Shown here: positions 7,550-8,502 of the stretch, in pieces
How positions within the stretch are numbered: position 1 is the stretch's first letter
How the letters are laid out: each line of letters starts with the position of its first letter
NCBI GenBank assembly: GCA_964462535.1
Contig: CAYWXV010000090.1
Location: 1 to 8,502, forward strand
Source: CAYWXV01 sp964462535
GTDB taxonomy: Bacteria; Bacteroidota; Ignavibacteria; OLB7
DNA length: 8,502 nt
Direction of reading: 5' to 3'
Made by a program: the position numbers and the translations under genes
The notes under the pieces: generated by a model
Told to the model about the DNA's origin: nothing
The model's input: only the letters and a program-made list of their open reading frames with translations
Database searches by the model: none

Positions 7550-8502
7550 ATGGATCCGATCTCCGACGTGCTCCGGCATATCCGACTGAACGGCGCCTAT
7601 TTCTACTGCGTCCACGCACACACACCCTGGTCGGTGGAAGCGCCGCCATCGACCGAACTGGTCCAACGCATCATGCCGGGATCGGAGCATCTGATATCGT
7701 ACCATGTGCTGGTGGAGGGGGAATGCTGGGGTGGTCTGGTTTCCGAAAAGCCGGTGCGCTTGAAGGCGGGTGATGTGATCGTCATGCCGCATGGCGATCC
7801 TCACATCCTTGCAAGTGATCGTGGCATCCGGCCGATCCCTGATCCATCCGACTTCGATAGAGAACGTCGCCTCCCATTTCTGCGATCACTCGGTGAAGAA
7901 GGGAACGAGCGAGCGATGTTCGTCTGTGGTTTTCTCGGTTGTGACCTCCGCCCTTTCAATCCGCTTCTTTCATCGCTTCCCAGTTTTCTTCACATGCCGA
8001 GTCGGCCGGGGAGCTGGGTATCGAACTTCGCAGGGTCCGTGGTCTCGGAGCTGGCGCAGGAACGTTCCGCCGGAGAGGTCATGCTGGCCCGCCTTTCGGA
8101 GTTGATGTTCATGGAGGTTGTCCGGTGGTATTTCGAGTCGATGGGTGATGGGCAGGCGGGGTGGCTTGCGGCGCTGCGCGATCCGGTGGTGGGTCAGGCG
8201 TTGACGCTCCTTCATCAGAAGCCGGAACGTCAATGGACGCTTCAGGAGCTGGCGAGAAGCGTCGGGGCATCGCGATCAGTTCTTGCCGAACGCTTCACGA
8301 ATCTGGTTGGACAGCCGCCGATGCAATACCTGGCGCAGTGGCGAATACAGCTCGCGGCACTCATGCTGGATCAGTCGCAATCCACGACAGCGATGATCGC
8401 ATCGGAGGTCGGCTACGATTCTGACGCGGCCTTCAGTCGCGCATTCAAGAAGTACATGGGCATGCCGCCCACGCTCTGGCGCCGACGAGGGTCGCTGTCG
8501 CC
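7550..8502 (+). CDS. AraC-family transcriptional regulator, cupin-type sensor (3' partial)
   Basis: An open frame from the ATG at 7550 runs off the window edge, giving 317 residues. Family members are usually a little over 300 residues, so little is missing. Residues ~5-190 look like the Cupin_6/AraC-binding sensor: ISYHVLVEGECWGGL (49-62), PVRLKAGDVIVMPHGDPHIL (68-87), the CGFLGCDL segment (126-133) and NPLLSSLPSFLHM (137-149). Residues ~210-311 are the double helix-turn-helix domain: WTLQELARSVGASRSVLAERF (229-249) is the first HTH, and IASEVGYDSDAAFSRAFKKY (283-302) with GMPPTLWRRR is the second HTH and family signature. It is expected to be a cytoplasmic DNA-binding protein responding to a small ligand, which the sequence does not reveal. 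A short AGG lies 6 nt before the ATG. Its divergent placement suggests control of the methyltransferase gene and/or itself. Confidence 0.92.
   Translation, partial: MDPISDVLRHIRLNGAYFYCVHAHTPWSVEAPPSTELVQRIMPGSEHLISYHVLVEGECWGGLVSEKPVRLKAGDVIVMPHGDPHILASDRGIRPIPDPSDFDRERRLPFLRSLGEEGNERAMFVCGFLGCDLRPFNPLLSSLPSFLHMPSRPGSWVSNFAGSVVSELAQERSAGEVMLARLSELMFMEVVRWYFESMGDGQAGWLAALRDPVVGQALTLLHQKPERQWTLQELARSVGASRSVLAERFTNLVGQPPMQYLAQWRIQLAALMLDQSQSTTAMIASEVGYDSDAAFSRAFKKYMGMPPTLWRRRGSLS

Overview
The window looks like bacterial chromosome from the Bacteroidota/Chlorobi (FCB) side of the tree. The best single clue is a large exported protein (1836-4310) with an N-terminal signal peptide and a C-terminal type IX secretion (T9SS type A) sorting domain, a machinery confined to that group. 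The base composition is GC-rich (high 50s percent by eye) and Shine-Dalgarno sequences are weak before most genes. A GC-rich lineage such as Kapabacteria, Ignavibacteria or Rhodothermota would fit, but the exact phylum is inference. A run of exactly 100 N shows that this is a scaffolded draft or metagenome assembly.

Left part (1-6200, all + strand): a tightly packed cluster. It starts with the last 27 codons of an unidentified gene. A small exported protein with a FlgD-type Ig-like C-terminal domain overlaps it by 4 nt (82-738). A tRNA-dihydrouridine synthase of the DusB type follows after 15 nt (754-1770). Next come the T9SS cargo protein, built from 14 copies of a ~50-residue propeller-like repeat (1836-4310), and glmS after 60 nt (4371-6200). 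No terminator or clear promoter is visible between these genes, so they may be co-transcribed. They mix housekeeping (tRNA modification, amino-sugar synthesis for the envelope) with exported proteins.

Middle (6201-6499): non-coding sequence interrupted by the 100-N gap (6246-6345). Related inverted and direct short motifs flank the gap, which suggests that an unresolved repeat caused it. A very strong hairpin at 6420-6457 probably terminates transcription of the minus-strand gene to its right.

Right part (6500-8502): a minus-strand class I SAM-dependent methyltransferase (6500-7354) and, divergent from it across a 195-bp intergenic region, an AraC-family regulator with an N-terminal cupin-type sensor domain (7550 to the window edge, missing at most its last residues). 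The intergenic region holds a direct repeat with a 21-bp period, a plausible AraC-type operator. The simplest reading is that the regulator controls itself and/or the methyltransferase.

No rRNA, tRNA, insertion sequence, CRISPR array or recognisable phage or defence gene is seen. The items most worth a second look are the 14-repeat surface protein, the marked excess of GATC tetramers in most genes but not in the methyltransferase, the gap-flanking repeats, and the divergent regulator/methyltransferase pair.
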